Assembly (NCBI RefSeq): GCF_004331465.1
Contig: NZ_SJKB01000005.1
Location: 372,001 to 436,000, forward strand
Origin: Kribbella pittospori
Lineage (GTDB): Bacteria > Actinomycetota > Actinomycetes > Propionibacteriales > Kribbellaceae
Direction: 5' to 3'
DNA: 64,000 bases
The notes below the pieces were generated by a model that made no database searches, was not told where the DNA came from, and worked only from the letters and a program-made list of their open reading frames with translations. Position 1 is the stretch's first letter. Each line of letters begins with the position of its first letter. The position numbers and the translations under genes were made by a program. Shown here piece after piece: positions 24,246-31,802 of this stretch.

Positions 24246-24708
24246 CTAGTCGCCCGCTGTCCACGGCCGACCTTGGGCACCGATCAACCACCAAATTCCG
24301 TCCCGCGTGACCGACCCGTGCTCAAAGTCGCGTCTCGCACGCACCCGGACGCTGGCCGATCAGCCGGGGTCGTTGGTCGCGGGCGGTGGTCGCGGACCGG
24401 CAGGCCATCGCAACGGGCGAGCCGTACGGCCCGATGGCCGATTCCCGCCTGGTCACGACACACGGGGCTGCGGTTGCATCCATTGTGATGGCCTGGCGGT
24501 CCGCAGCACGGGGCATGGGCGGACGTGCCGCACTCATCAACCACTCGGAGGCTCAGGTCGCCGCGCTCACCTGGGGCGTGGAGGTGGGCCGACGGGCACG
24601 TTGGTGAGTGGGGCACGTCCGCGCCCCGGCGCCACCGAGGATTCTCGGGCGGGTGATCGCCGCCTCGACCTGGCGAACCACCTGCACCAAGGTCATGGCC
24701 GAGTACAT
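24246..24708. other. 463-bp gap between convergent genes, with a long inverted repeat
   Basis: No convincing gene: the short frames here lack ribosome-binding sites, recognisable motifs and the usual codon bias. The main structure is an inverted repeat: 24392-24409 pairs with 24487-24504 (18-bp arms, one mismatch) around a 77-bp loop, and a perfect 10-bp palindrome GCCGTACGGC lies at 24421-24430 within the loop. It may end transcription from both sides, or be a trace of an old insertion or a decayed gene. Nothing else was seen. Confidence 0.4.
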
Positions 24709-25770
24709 CTAGCCGAAGCCGCGGACGCGGAACTGCATGACTCGGTAGGGCCAGCCGGCGTCGGTCTTCCATTGGCTGACCGAGAGGTGCAGGTCGCTGA
24801 GGGTGGAGCCGGGGATGATGTAGCCGCCGTACAGCTGGGCGACGTGGTTGTCGTCCTCCTGGCCCCAGGCGCCGCCGTAGATCAGGGTCTGGCGGTACGC
24901 CGTGAACAGGTTCGACGTCGGGGTGTCCATGATGATGCCGTCGATCCGGTAGTCGCCGGCGTTGAACCACGTCAGTACCCACTTACCGCCGAGTGGTCGG
25001 AGGCAGAGTTCACCGAAGCTGCCGGTCAGGATGGGCGTGGCCGGGTTGCCCCAGGCCCAGACGCCGTCACGGAAGCCCCACGGCTCGTACGCCGCCGGGT
25101 TCGCGATCTGGTCGCTGCGGACCCGCTTGAGGATGATCGGCTTGTTCCGCTGGAAGCCGGTCGAGTAGACGTACACATAGCCGTCGTTGCCTTCACCCCA
25201 GGTCAGGCACTGGAACAGCCCGCCGTCGATGTTCGGGTCGAACTTCGCGCCGGTGTGGTACCAGCTCGCGCCAGAGTCGTCGCTGCGCCAGATCTCCGTC
25301 CACACCACGGTCCCGAGGCCCTTGTTCACCATCGCGTGCAGGTACATCGACCCGCCGATCGTGATCACGTCCGACGGCAGCACGGTCGAGAACGTCGGGT
25401 TGTCGTGCGGGTAGTCCCACAACTGCTGGGCCGCTGCTCCCCCGACCGCGCCGGACCACTGCACTCCCCCGGGCAGGTTGGTCGTCGTGGACCACAGCGC
25501 GACCGGCGATCGCCACCACCCGCCACCGACCATCGGCTGCTCGAACGTGTCCCCGAACATGAACAGCAACCGCCCGTCCGGAGTCCGGGCCGGGATCCCG
25601 AGATCGGTCGCCGCCATCCGGAACCGGTCCGTCAACCCTGGCCCGGTCAGATCGGCCACCTTGTTCGTGGTCACCGCCTGCGGGCTTGCCCAGGCCGAAG
25701 TACCAGGAATGGCCGCCAAGGCACCGGCACCGAACGCCGCGCGCAAGAACGTGGATCGCTTGATCAGCAT
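24709..25770 (-). CDS. Secreted DUF4185 protein (GH183-like)
   Basis: 353 aa. The N-terminus MLIKRSTFLRAAFGAGALAA then IPGTSAWASP is a Sec/Tat-like export signal (Lys-Arg rather than Arg-Arg). The DUF4185 start is typical: TDRFRMAATDLGIPARTPDG then RLLFMFGDTF (about 46-75), and the five-bladed propeller-like repeat continues to the end. Some DUF4185 proteins of mycobacteria are endo-D-arabinanases (family GH183), so a role in cutting arabinan-type polymers is possible. The ATG at 25770 follows GGGAG; an upstream in-frame ATG at 25824 would run through the operator. Controlled by the LacI-type site 32 bp upstream. Confidence 0.85.
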   Translation of the reverse strand: MLIKRSTFLRAAFGAGALAAIPGTSAWASPQAVTTNKVADLTGPGLTDRFRMAATDLGIPARTPDGRLLFMFGDTFEQPMVGGGWWRSPVALWSTTTNLPGGVQWSGAVGGAAAQQLWDYPHDNPTFSTVLPSDVITIGGSMYLHAMVNKGLGTVVWTEIWRSDDSGASWYHTGAKFDPNIDGGLFQCLTWGEGNDGYVYVYSTGFQRNKPIILKRVRSDQIANPAAYEPWGFRDGVWAWGNPATPILTGSFGELCLRPLGGKWVLTWFNAGDYRIDGIIMDTPTSNLFTAYRQTLIYGGAWGQEDDNHVAQLYGGYIIPGSTLSDLHLSVSQWKTDAGWPYRVMQFRVRGFG

Positions 25771-25801
25771 CGACTGACTCCCATGGGTAGTTCGGGGCGG
25801 A

Positions 25802-25819
25802 TGGGAAATCGATTTCTCA
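25802..25819. promoter_or_regulatory. LacI-family operator upstream of the DUF4185 gene
   Basis: TGGGAAATCGATTTCTCA is an 18-bp palindrome with a single mismatch pair and a perfect 12-bp core (GAAATCGATTTC). The central CG and the TGG..CCA-like ends are the hallmark of LacI/GalR operators of actinomycetes. It lies 32 bp upstream of the DUF4185 start, where a repressor would block transcription. No LacI-family gene is present in this window, so the regulator must be encoded elsewhere. Confidence 0.65.
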
Positions 25820-25960
25820 TTCACTGTCCCGGACCGCAGGGGTCGGCGTCAAGGGGCCGGCGCCCCGCGAAGGTGGCGCGGGTCACGCGCAGAAACCTGT
25901 CACAGGCAGCCGACCGCCGGCATCTCATGGCCGAAACAGAGACCACTACTGGAGACGACA

Positions 25961-26704
25961 ATGACGAATGCGGAACAGACGACGGTGCTGATCACCGGGG
26001 CGAACAAGGGGCTCGGGTTCGAGGCTGCGCGGCGGCTCGGGGTGCTGGGATGGAAGGTGTTCCTCGGCTCGCGAGACGCCGGCCGTGGGCAGGAGGCCGT
26101 CGAGAAGCTGGCGGCCGAGGGCGTGGACGTGGTGCTGGTGCAGTTGGACGTGACCTCGGATGCGTCCGTGGCGGGTGCTCTGGAGCTCGTCCGCACGCAC
26201 ACCGACCGGTTGGACGTGCTGATCAACAACGCCGGCGCGCCCGGTCACGGCGTCAACCCGGCCGAGGCGACGGTCGCCGAGCTTCATCCGGTGTTCGACA
26301 CCAACGTGTACGGGACGGTGCGGGTCACCCACGCGTTTCTCCCGCTGCTGCAGGCAGCGGAGAACCCGCGCGTGGTGAACGTGTCGAGCGGCGGCAGCGC
26401 CTTTCACGTCGTCACCGACCCGGAGCAGCCGTTCTCGAAGATGCACGAACTGGCCTACAGCACGTCGAAGGCGGCGCTCAACATGCTCACCGTCCGCTAC
26501 GCCCAGGCGCTGCCGGCCATCAAGTTCAACCTCGCCACCCCCGGCGAGACGGTGAACAAGAAGTTCGCCGCGACCGACATGAACAACCACAAGGGCCAGC
26601 TCACCGTCACCGAAGGCACCGACTCCATCGTCCGGATGGCGACCGTCGGCCCCGACGGCCCGACCGGCACCTTCGAGGACCGCCTCGGTCCGCTCGGCTG
26701 GTGA
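25961..26704 (+). CDS. SDR family NAD(P)-dependent oxidoreductase
   Basis: 247-aa classical short-chain dehydrogenase: cofactor motif TGANKGLG (about 11-18), VLINNAGAPG (NNAG, about 87-96), VVNVSSGGSA (catalytic Ser, about 145) and YSTSK (Tyr/Lys, about 165-169). The sequence resembles carbonyl-reductase-like actinobacterial SDRs. Substrate unknown. TGGAG precedes the ATG by about ten bases. A small palindrome, CCTGTCACAGG (25896-25906), lies 54 bp upstream and might bind a regulator. Convergent with the sulfurtransferase gene three bases later. Confidence 0.92.
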   Translation: MTNAEQTTVLITGANKGLGFEAARRLGVLGWKVFLGSRDAGRGQEAVEKLAAEGVDVVLVQLDVTSDASVAGALELVRTHTDRLDVLINNAGAPGHGVNPAEATVAELHPVFDTNVYGTVRVTHAFLPLLQAAENPRVVNVSSGGSAFHVVTDPEQPFSKMHELAYSTSKAALNMLTVRYAQALPAIKFNLATPGETVNKKFAATDMNNHKGQLTVTEGTDSIVRMATVGPDGPTGTFEDRLGPLGW

Positions 26705-26707
26705 TCG

Positions 26708-27526
26708 TCAGTCGGTGCCCGTCGCCACCGGGCGGGTTGGGTCGGTGATCCATTCGGACCAGGAGCCGATGTAGACCGTGGAGGGGATGCCGGCGACTTC
26801 GAGGGCCAGGGCTTCGTGGGCTGCGGTGACGCCGGAGCCGCAGTAGACGGCTACCTCGGTCGACTGGTCGACGCCGAGATTGGTGAAGCGGGCCTGGAGA
26901 TCGGCGGTCGGGAGGAAGTGACCGCTGGAGTCGACGTTGGCAGTGGTGGGGGCGTTGACCGCGCCGGGGATGTGGCCGGCGATCGGGTCCATCGGCTCGA
27001 CCTCGCCCGCGAAGCGTTCGGGGGCTCGCGCGTCCAGCAGCACACCTGACGCGGCGACCGCGGCGGCGCCGTCGGCGTCGAGCATGGGGATGTGGCCGGG
27101 CGTGGCGGTGAACGTGCTGTCCCCGTCAGCGGGGACATCCGTGGTGACCTCTCCCCCAGCCGCTTGCCAAGCAGCCAGTCCCCCGTCGAGCACGCGTACG
27201 TCGCGGACACCGAAGTACCGGAAGATCCACCACGCGCGCGCGGCCGCCGATGAGTTCGACGCGTCGTACACGACGACTGGGGTGTCTGCCGTGATGCCGG
27301 TACGACGGAAGGTCGCCGTCACGGTCGTTGCTGCGGGCAACGGGTGGCGGCCGGGACCGGGTGGACCGGCCAGCTCGGTGTCCAGGTCGACGAAGTACGC
27401 GCCGGGAAGGTGGCCGGCGTCGTACGCCTCTTTGCCGGGCGGACCGGCGAGATTCCACGTGGAGTCGATCAGCACCGGCCGCTCGGCCAGCGCGCGCAAC
27501 TCGTCGACGGTGATCAGCGGACTCAT
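26708..27526 (-). CDS. sseA: 3-mercaptopyruvate-type sulfurtransferase
   Basis: 272-aa tandem rhodanese protein: N-terminal inactive domain (about 10-125; LIDSTWNLAGPPGKEAYDAG, GHLPGAYFVDLDTEL) and C-terminal catalytic domain with YCGSGVTAAHE, whose Cys (about 228) is the persulfide carrier. The CGSGVT loop is the mercaptopyruvate type; thiosulfate enzymes have CRKGVT. It moves sulfur from mercaptopyruvate to thiols or proteins. The ATG overlaps the stop of a 27-aa ORF (ATGA), which itself overlaps the tdk stop, so all three are coupled. The order tdk then sulfurtransferase is probably one operon. Confidence 0.92.
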   Translation of the reverse strand: MSPLITVDELRALAERPVLIDSTWNLAGPPGKEAYDAGHLPGAYFVDLDTELAGPPGPGRHPLPAATTVTATFRRTGITADTPVVVYDASNSSAAARAWWIFRYFGVRDVRVLDGGLAAWQAAGGEVTTDVPADGDSTFTATPGHIPMLDADGAAAVAASGVLLDARAPERFAGEVEPMDPIAGHIPGAVNAPTTANVDSSGHFLPTADLQARFTNLGVDQSTEVAVYCGSGVTAAHEALALEVAGIPSTVYIGSWSEWITDPTRPVATGTD

Positions 27527-27606
27527 CCACGTCCTCGCTTCGCTCCGGGCGCGGATGAGGTACTTCGGACGCTGTGCTTTCTGATGAACTCGCTACGCTC
27601 GTTCAT
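27523..27606 (-). CDS. Micro-ORF (27 aa) coupled between tdk and sseA
   Basis: On the minus strand an ATG overlaps the tdk stop as ATGA (27606-27603), and after 27 codons a TGA overlaps the sseA start as ATGA. The peptide starts MNERSEFIRKHSVRSTSS and is basic. Both overlaps are exact, which is hard to get by chance, and would let ribosomes re-initiate across the gap. The coding of ERSE and AKRGRG comes from two copies of a GAGCGNAGCGAG repeat common in such genomes, so the peptide may be only a repeat acting as a translational bridge. Expression unproved. Confidence 0.4.
   Translation of the reverse strand: MNERSEFIRKHSVRSTSSAPGAKRGRG
27533..27601. repeat. Two GAGCGNAGCGAG-type repeat copies between tdk and sseA
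   Basis: Plus-strand CCTCGCTTCGCTCC (27533-27546) and CTCGCTACGCTCG (27589-27601) are two near-identical semi-palindromic words; on the minus strand they read GGAGCGAAGCGAGG and CGAGCGTAGCGAG. Such words are frequent intergenic repeats of Actinobacteria. They lie at the two ends of the spacer that separates the two genes. Confidence 0.5.
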
Positions 27607-28256
27607 GATGCGGCTCCTCCGAACGGCAGGACTTCGGGTGACAGCGTGGCACGGGCGCGCGCCTGCGTGAGCCGGCGCCGGTGGTGCCGGCGGCAGAGCA
27701 CCTCGTACGAGACCTCGTGGTCGTGGGACACGATGTCGCCCACCACCAGCTGCTCGCCCTCCGTCACCATCTCCCCACCGATCGTACGGGCGTTGTGGGT
27801 GGCACGTTCACCGCACCAGCACAACGCCTCGACCTGCAGCACCTCGAGCCGGTCGGCGAGCTCCACCAACCGCGCCGATCCGGGGAACAGCGATGCCCGG
27901 AAGTCGGTCAGGATGCCGAAGCAGAACACATCGATCTGCAACTCGTCGACCAACCTTGCCAGCTGCTCGACCTGCAGCGAGCTGTAGAACTGCGCCTCGT
28001 CGCACACCGCGTAGTCGATCCGTCCACCGTGCGTCAGTTCGCTGACGACGTAGTCCCACAAGTCGAACTCGGGCCGCACCTCGATCGCGTCGGCCGACAG
28101 CCCGAGCCGCGACGAGAGAACCGACTCGCCCGCCCGGTCGTGGCTGGTGAAGATCCGGCCGATCCGTCCGCGCGCCTTGTGGTTGTGATCCATCTGCAGC
28201 GCCAGCGTGGACTTTCCGCAGTCCATGGTCCCCGTGAAGTAGGTCAGCTCAGCCAC
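27603..28256 (-). CDS. tdk: Thymidine kinase (TK1 type)
   Basis: 217-aa kinase phosphorylating thymidine (and deoxyuridine) with ATP, for nucleotide salvage. P-loop GTMDCGKST (residues 9-17), Walker-B-like DEAQF (about 86-90), lasso region and a zinc-binding set: CWCGERA (about 144-150) and CRRHH (about 187-191). Length and order are those of bacterial TK1 enzymes. It begins just inside the window's divergent spacer with the subtilase gene, 114 bp away. It leads the tdk/micro-ORF/sseA transcript. Confidence 0.93.
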   Translation of the reverse strand: MAELTYFTGTMDCGKSTLALQMDHNHKARGRIGRIFTSHDRAGESVLSSRLGLSADAIEVRPEFDLWDYVVSELTHGGRIDYAVCDEAQFYSSLQVEQLARLVDELQIDVFCFGILTDFRASLFPGSARLVELADRLEVLQVEALCWCGERATHNARTIGGEMVTEGEQLVVGDIVSHDHEVSYEVLCRRHHRRRLTQARARATLSPEVLPFGGAAS

Positions 28257-28370
28257 GGGCGCTCATCCTGCCAAGTCAACGGTCCGGGCCGCACGCCGGG
28301 GTGTGTCGGTTCGGGGAACAATTCCGGGCGTCGGCTTGGGTTCTGTGCCTCCGGCCGGTTTGAATGGATC

Positions 28371-30014
28371 GTGCGCAAAGCTCTGATCCTCTTCCTCACG
28401 GCGTGTCTGACGGCCGTCACCGCCGGATTGCCGGCCGCCGCGACGCCGGAGCGGGCCGAGGCAGGGCTGCGTGCGTACTTCGTGATCACCGAGCCGCGGC
28501 AGACCGCCAAGGTCACCGGCGCGATCACCTCGAACGGCGGCACGGTCTATGCGACGTACGACGCCATCGGCGTGATCGTGGCCCACTCGACCTCCCCGGA
28601 GTTCATCGGCAAGATGCGCAGCGTCAGCGGCGTACAGAAGGCCGGCGCGACGCGCACCTCGGACCTGCCCGGCGATGTCGGGAACCCGGCGATCCCGCCG
28701 GCCGTGCCCGAGACAGCGACCAATGCACCCGAGACCGACCGCGCCGACATGATGCAGATCGGTGCGGACCGCGCCTGGACCAAGACGCTCGGCGCGAAGA
28801 CCGTCACGGTCGGCGTGCTCGACACCGGCGTGGACGACCAGCACCCGGACCTGAAGGCGAACTTCGACACCTCCAAGTCGGCCTCGTGCGCCTACGGCAA
28901 GGTCGACACCCGGCCCGGTGCCTGGCGCCCGGTCGGCGAACACGGCACCCACGTCGCCGGCACGATCGCGGCCGCGAAGAACGGCATCGGCATGATCGGC
29001 GTCGCGCCGGGCGTGAAGGTGTCGTCGATCCGGGTCGCCGAGGCAGGCAGTCAACTGTTCTTCCCCGAGGCGACCGTCTGCGCGTTCATGTTCGCCGCCG
29101 ACAAGGGCGTCTCGGTGACCAACAACAGCTACTACACCGACCCGTGGCTGTTCCTCTGCCCGACCGACCCGGACCAGGACGCGATCGCCGAGGGCGTACG
29201 ACGGGCGGTCGCGTACTCGGACACCAAGGGCGTGGTGAACGTCAGCGCGGCCGGCAACGAGGACTACAACCTGGCCGACAAGTCCGGTGACGACGCGAGC
29301 CCGAACGACTCCGAGCCGACCCCGCGTCAGGTGACGACCGACTGCCTCAACCTTCCGGGCGAGCTGCCGAACATGGTGACGGTGGCCTCCGTCGACGCGA
29401 CCGGCGCGAAGTCCCGGTTCTCGAACTTCGGCGAGAACAAGATCAACCTCGCCGCGCCCGGCGAGAACGTGTACTCCACCATTCCGGGCGGCGGCTACCA
29501 GGCGATCAGCGGTACGTCGATGGCGTCGCCGCACGTCGCCGGTGTCGCCGCGCTGCTGCGCAGTGTCGATCCCAAGCTCACGGCCGCGCAGGTGCGCGGG
29601 AAGCTGGCCGAGCAGGCGAACGACCTGGCCTGTCCGTCGGGCTCGTCCGGTGAGTGCATCGGCACTCAGGCGAACAACTCCTATTACGGCGAGGGCATGG
29701 TCGACGCGGCGGAGGCCGTCGGGGAGGCCGCCGCGCAACCCCAGGGCGCGATCGCGATCACCGAGCCTGCGGAGCAGATCGGGTTCGGCGGTGCGCCGGC
29801 CATTCCGCTGCTGATGAAGGGTACGGGCGGCACCGGCGACATCAGCTACACCGCCCACGGACTGCCGCCGGGTCTGAGCATCGACCCCGAGCGCGGCTGG
29901 ATCACGGGCGTCCTGACCCCCGGAGCCGGGCGCTACAAGGTGACCGTGGTCGCCCGCGACGGCGAGGCGAAGACCGCGCAGACCAGCTTCTTCTGGGACG
30001 TCTGGAGCTTCTAG
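28371..30014 (+). CDS. Secreted subtilisin-like serine protease (S8)
   Basis: 547 aa. Signal peptide VRKALILFLTACLTAVTAG (GTG start at 28371), a propeptide-like domain (about 30-125), then the S8 domain: Asp151 in LDTGVDDQHPD, His191 in GEHGTHVAGT, Ser383 in GTSMASPHVAG. Asn of the oxyanion hole lies in SAAGNED. A C-terminal putative Ig-like (He_PIG) module follows (about 465-547: GLPPGLSIDPERGWITG). It is a secreted endopeptidase of broad or unknown specificity. Upstream frame-extended readings overlap tdk antisense and lack support. Its stop overlaps the convergent phosphodiesterase stop by four bases. Confidence 0.92.
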   Translation: MRKALILFLTACLTAVTAGLPAAATPERAEAGLRAYFVITEPRQTAKVTGAITSNGGTVYATYDAIGVIVAHSTSPEFIGKMRSVSGVQKAGATRTSDLPGDVGNPAIPPAVPETATNAPETDRADMMQIGADRAWTKTLGAKTVTVGVLDTGVDDQHPDLKANFDTSKSASCAYGKVDTRPGAWRPVGEHGTHVAGTIAAAKNGIGMIGVAPGVKVSSIRVAEAGSQLFFPEATVCAFMFAADKGVSVTNNSYYTDPWLFLCPTDPDQDAIAEGVRRAVAYSDTKGVVNVSAAGNEDYNLADKSGDDASPNDSEPTPRQVTTDCLNLPGELPNMVTVASVDATGAKSRFSNFGENKINLAAPGENVYSTIPGGGYQAISGTSMASPHVAGVAALLRSVDPKLTAAQVRGKLAEQANDLACPSGSSGECIGTQANNSYYGEGMVDAAEAVGEAAAQPQGAIAITEPAEQIGFGGAPAIPLLMKGTGGTGDISYTAHGLPPGLSIDPERGWITGVLTPGAGRYKVTVVARDGEAKTAQTSFFWDVWSF

Positions 30015-31132
30015 CCGGCGTCGACGAGCAGCGGGATCGCCATCTCGTCCTCGGTCAGCGATCCGTGCAGCCCGATCAGCCCGGCCTCGTGCGGATAGCG
30101 CCGGCTTGCGACCAGCGAGACCTGACCGATGGCGGCGACGATCACGTCACCCAACCGCGGTGACACCCGGTCTTCCACGCCACCGAACCACCCACGCCCG
30201 ACCGCCTCCTCACGACTGAGCACGATCGCACTGTCCCCCAGCCGCTCCCGGTACGCCGCCACGACGTCGGCCTCGGCGCCGTCGAAGCAGTACAGATGAC
30301 GGAAGCGCGACTCGCCACCGATCAGTCGCAGACCGTCGGTGAGTGCGGGCTCGGCATCCAGGTCGACGCGGTCCTCGGGCGCGACGTCCATCATCCCGTG
30401 ATCGGCGACGACGACCAGTACGGCGTCCCGCGGCAAGGCGGACCGCACTTGCTGGGCGAACAGGTCCGCCGCTCCCAGCTCCTTCCGCCACTGCCACGAC
30501 TCCGAGCCCTGGTTGTGCCCGGTGTAGTCCAGCTGCGAGTCGTACACATAGACCAGTGACGAGCTGCCCTCACGGCTCGCGAAGCGGGTCGCGTCCAGCC
30601 GGTCCTCGACGGTGTCCGCGCCCCGGTGCGCACTCCCCCGAAACGCCGCCGCCGTCAGACCGGACGTGTCGAAGCGCGCCTTGCTCACGTTGCGCGTGGC
30701 AACACCGGCGGCCGCGATCCGGTCGAAGACCGTCCCGTGCGGCTGCCACCGCCGCGGGTCCACCGGTGCATCCCAGGACAGCGCGTTCAGCAAGGCACCG
30801 GACTCGGGCACGATCGACGTGTAGCCGACGATCCCGTGTGCACCGGGTGGCAGCCCGGTCCCGAGACTGGTCAGGCTCACTGCCGTCGTCGACGGCACAC
30901 CGGCCGTCAGACTGCGCCCGGTCGGCAGCAACGACGACAAGTACGGCGCCGCGTCCGCGTTGCGCCGCAGCAGATTCCATCCCAGTCCGTCGAGCAGCAG
31001 TACGGCGTACCGCGGGGCAGGCGGCAGACCGAGGAGGTTGTGCTCGTTGGGAACCGACAGCGCACCCGCCACCGAGGGCAGCACGTCGGCAAGCGAACCA
31101 CCGCCGTACTGCGGGGTCACAGGCGCGATCAC
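30011..31132 (-). CDS. Alkaline phosphatase-superfamily phosphodiesterase/nucleotide pyrophosphatase
   Basis: 373-aa type I phosphodiesterase/NPP-like protein. Metal-site features: LLLDGLGWNLL (first Asp, about 47), STTAVSLTSLGTGLPPGAHG (nucleophile Thr within PSTTAVS, about 84-89), YDSQLDYTGHNQGS (Asp/His) and VVVADHGMMDV (Asp-His pair). No signal peptide, so cytosolic. Substrate unknown; such genes sit next to DUF5998 in many actinobacteria. The GTG at 31132 lies four bases after the stop of the DUF5998 gene; a longer upstream frame is a shadow over that gene. Confidence 0.88.
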   Translation of the reverse strand: MIAPVTPQYGGGSLADVLPSVAGALSVPNEHNLLGLPPAPRYAVLLLDGLGWNLLRRNADAAPYLSSLLPTGRSLTAGVPSTTAVSLTSLGTGLPPGAHGIVGYTSIVPESGALLNALSWDAPVDPRRWQPHGTVFDRIAAAGVATRNVSKARFDTSGLTAAAFRGSAHRGADTVEDRLDATRFASREGSSSLVYVYDSQLDYTGHNQGSESWQWRKELGAADLFAQQVRSALPRDAVLVVVADHGMMDVAPEDRVDLDAEPALTDGLRLIGGESRFRHLYCFDGAEADVVAAYRERLGDSAIVLSREEAVGRGWFGGVEDRVSPRLGDVIVAAIGQVSLVASRRYPHEAGLIGLHGSLTEDEMAIPLLVDAG

Positions 31133-31136
31133 GGCA

Positions 31137-31745
31137 CTACCGACTGGTGGCGAACGACAGTGCCTGGGCGAAGTCGAGCACCTGCTGGATGCCCGCCGGG
31201 CCGTCCGCCGCGGCACTGATCCGCAGCGAGATGTCGTCGGCGGCGACGGAGCCGGTGTAGCCGTGGTCGGCCTCGCAGTTCGGGTCGGCGCAGACGGCCG
31301 GCTCGAGGTCGATCCGGTTCACCATGCCCCACCCGATGGTCAGCACCACCTCGCCGCCGCCGGAGACCGGATCACCCTTGCCCGAGTTGTAGCCGGCCGG
31401 ATTGGGAACCACCCGGTTCACCACCACCGCGTTCACCCGCTGGAGCGGGATCGCCTCGGTCGAGGTCGACGCGTACGGCGCCCGGATCAGCTCGTCGGCG
31501 GCATGCTCGTCGGTGTGCCCGACGATCAGCCGGGACGGGGTCAGCGCCAGGATCGTGATGTGCCGCCGGACTTCGTCCCGATCGAACGTCGGCTCGTGTT
31601 GCAGCACGAACGCACGGATCGGCTCGCCCGCGATCGCCACCGCGAGCGAGTCCGTCACCACGTCCGGGTAGTAGCCGCAGCGGTCGATCGCCTCGCGCAG
31701 GTCCGCCGAGACATCCGCGAGCTCCGGAACATTCAGGTCACGCAT
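31137..31745 (-). CDS. DUF5998 family protein
   Basis: 202-aa conserved actinobacterial protein of unknown function. It starts MRDLNVPELADVSADLREAI and contains the family stretches VLQHEPTFDRDEVRRHITIL and LTIGWGMVNRIDLEPAVCAD followed by PNCEADHGYTG, where two Cys and a His may bind a metal. No membrane helix. The ATG at 31745 is preceded by AAGGATGAG; an upstream ATG at 31796 lacks a site. It forms an operon with the phosphodiesterase, four bases apart, an arrangement conserved across related genomes (established knowledge). Confidence 0.88.
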   Translation of the reverse strand: MRDLNVPELADVSADLREAIDRCGYYPDVVTDSLAVAIAGEPIRAFVLQHEPTFDRDEVRRHITILALTPSRLIVGHTDEHAADELIRAPYASTSTEAIPLQRVNAVVVNRVVPNPAGYNSGKGDPVSGGGEVVLTIGWGMVNRIDLEPAVCADPNCEADHGYTGSVAADDISLRISAAADGPAGIQQVLDFAQALSFATSR

Positions 31746-31802
31746 GCCCTCATCCTTGCACGGACACGCCCCGGCCCGATCGCCCCTTGTGGACAACCGC
31801 GA

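Noticed and set aside
24307..26748. 813-aa plus-strand open frame
   Set aside because: Runs antisense to DUF4185 and out of frame through the SDR gene; composition is that of a shadow frame.
28371..30014. Longer start of the subtilase (from 27681)
   Set aside because: The extra 230 residues overlap tdk in antisense and have no domain, while GTG 28371 begins a good signal peptide.
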